DNA from: Thermoplasmata archaeon
GTDB taxonomy: Archaea > Thermoplasmatota > Thermoplasmata > Thermoplasmatales > Thermoplasmataceae
Assembly: GCA_021806345.1 (NCBI GenBank)
Contig: JAJZXP010000351.1
Location: forward strand, 1 to 5,778
Direction: 5' to 3'
DNA: 5,778 nucleotides
Part shown: piece by piece, positions 5,635-5,778 of the stretch
How positions within the stretch are numbered: the stretch's first letter is position 1
Layout: each line of letters opens with the position of its first letter
Position numbers and translations under genes: made by a program
Notes under the pieces: model-generated
What the model was told of the DNA's origin: nothing
Databases searched by the model: none
What the model saw: only the letters and a program-made list of their open reading frames with translations

Positions 5635-5660
5635 TATTGAACTTTTATAATAATGCAGGT
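5635..5660 (+). repeat. Imperfect direct repeat, right copy at the tRNA-Gly 3' end
   Basis: This is the partner of 4617-4641. It covers the 19 bases just beyond the tRNA 3' end, the discriminator base and the last six bases of the acceptor stem. Tyrosine integrases commonly use tRNA 3' ends, which is the reason to consider an attachment site. Most of the match, however, lies outside the tRNA gene. Confidence 0.4.
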
Positions 5661-5728
5661 GCCGGGATTTGGACCCGGGTCGAAAGCTTGGAAGGCTCTC
5701 GTGCTGGACCAGTCTACACTACACCTGC
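5654..5728 (-). tRNA. tRNA-Gly (anticodon UCC)
   Basis: The 75-base minus-strand sequence folds into a full cloverleaf. The acceptor stem GCAGGTG pairs with CACCTGC. The D stem GTGT/GCAC encloses a loop with GG. The anticodon stem AGAGC/GCTTT carries loop CTTCCAA, and a 4-base variable region follows. The T stem CCGGG/CCCGG has loop TCCAAAT. The anticodon TCC reads GGA (and probably GGG) glycine codons. C35, C36 and discriminator A73 are glycine identity features in archaea. No intron is present and no CCA is encoded. An oddity is C at position 55, where nearly all elongator tRNAs have U (pseudouridine). The 3' end faces the island, the usual side for integrated elements. Confidence 0.92.
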
Positions 5729-5756
5729 TGTTAAAGCCACACGTGATTATATTAGT

Positions 5757-5766
5757 GATTAAATAA
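5757..5766 (-). promoter_or_regulatory. TATA box of tRNA-Gly
   Basis: On the minus strand this reads TTATTTAATC, centred about 33 bases before the first tRNA base. That allows a leader of about six bases if transcription starts some 27 bases downstream of the box, as is usual for archaeal tRNA genes. Confidence 0.45.
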
Positions 5767-5778
5767 GTTTGCCAGCGA

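Noticed and set aside
1..5778. CRISPR array or adaptation genes that might supply guides to the Argonaute
   Set aside because: No regularly spaced repeats and no Cas-like proteins were seen on either strand.

Overview
The window looks like a piece of an archaeal chromosome, most likely a thaumarchaeote (soil Nitrososphaera-type). Four things point there. Genes start with AT-rich TATA-like boxes centred about 27 bases upstream of the start codon, which implies leaderless transcripts. A tRNA-Gly(UCC) gene has archaeal features and no encoded CCA. The two left-end genes are about 50% G+C by eye. The middle is much more AT-rich (about 30-37% G+C in the lines I counted), as expected of an acquired island. 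Genus-level placement is inference.

Layout: bases 1-125 hold the 3' end of a membrane protein gene with a DUF5808-like motif. Bases 275-625 (minus) are a broken transposase N-terminus. Base composition changes near 640. Bases 781-3692 are a two-gene operon encoding a PD-(D/E)XK nuclease fused to an APAZ domain, followed with an ATGA overlap by a short, catalytically dead prokaryotic Argonaute (MID-PIWI). Bases 3694-3915 (minus) encode a small protein with a possible ribbon-helix-helix C-terminus. It is divergent from a six-helix membrane protein at 3961-4599. Bases 4674-5567 (minus) encode a second, unassigned protein with nuclease-like motifs. Bases 5654-5728 (minus) are tRNA-Gly(UCC).

How they fit together: the Argonaute pair has the architecture of SPARDA (short pAgo with DNase-APAZ). 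In characterised SPARDA, the complex is programmed by RNA guides, recognises complementary invader DNA, and then unleashes indiscriminate nuclease activity that kills or stalls the cell. The surrounding genes (small putative regulator, membrane protein, second putative nuclease) sit in the same AT-rich island between a transposon remnant and a tRNA gene. This is a typical defence-island setting, and they are candidates for accessory or independent defence genes. An imperfect direct repeat links the 3' flank of the tRNA gene to the far side of the second nuclease gene, so that gene may be a separate integration. No CRISPR array, rRNA or complete insertion sequence is visible.
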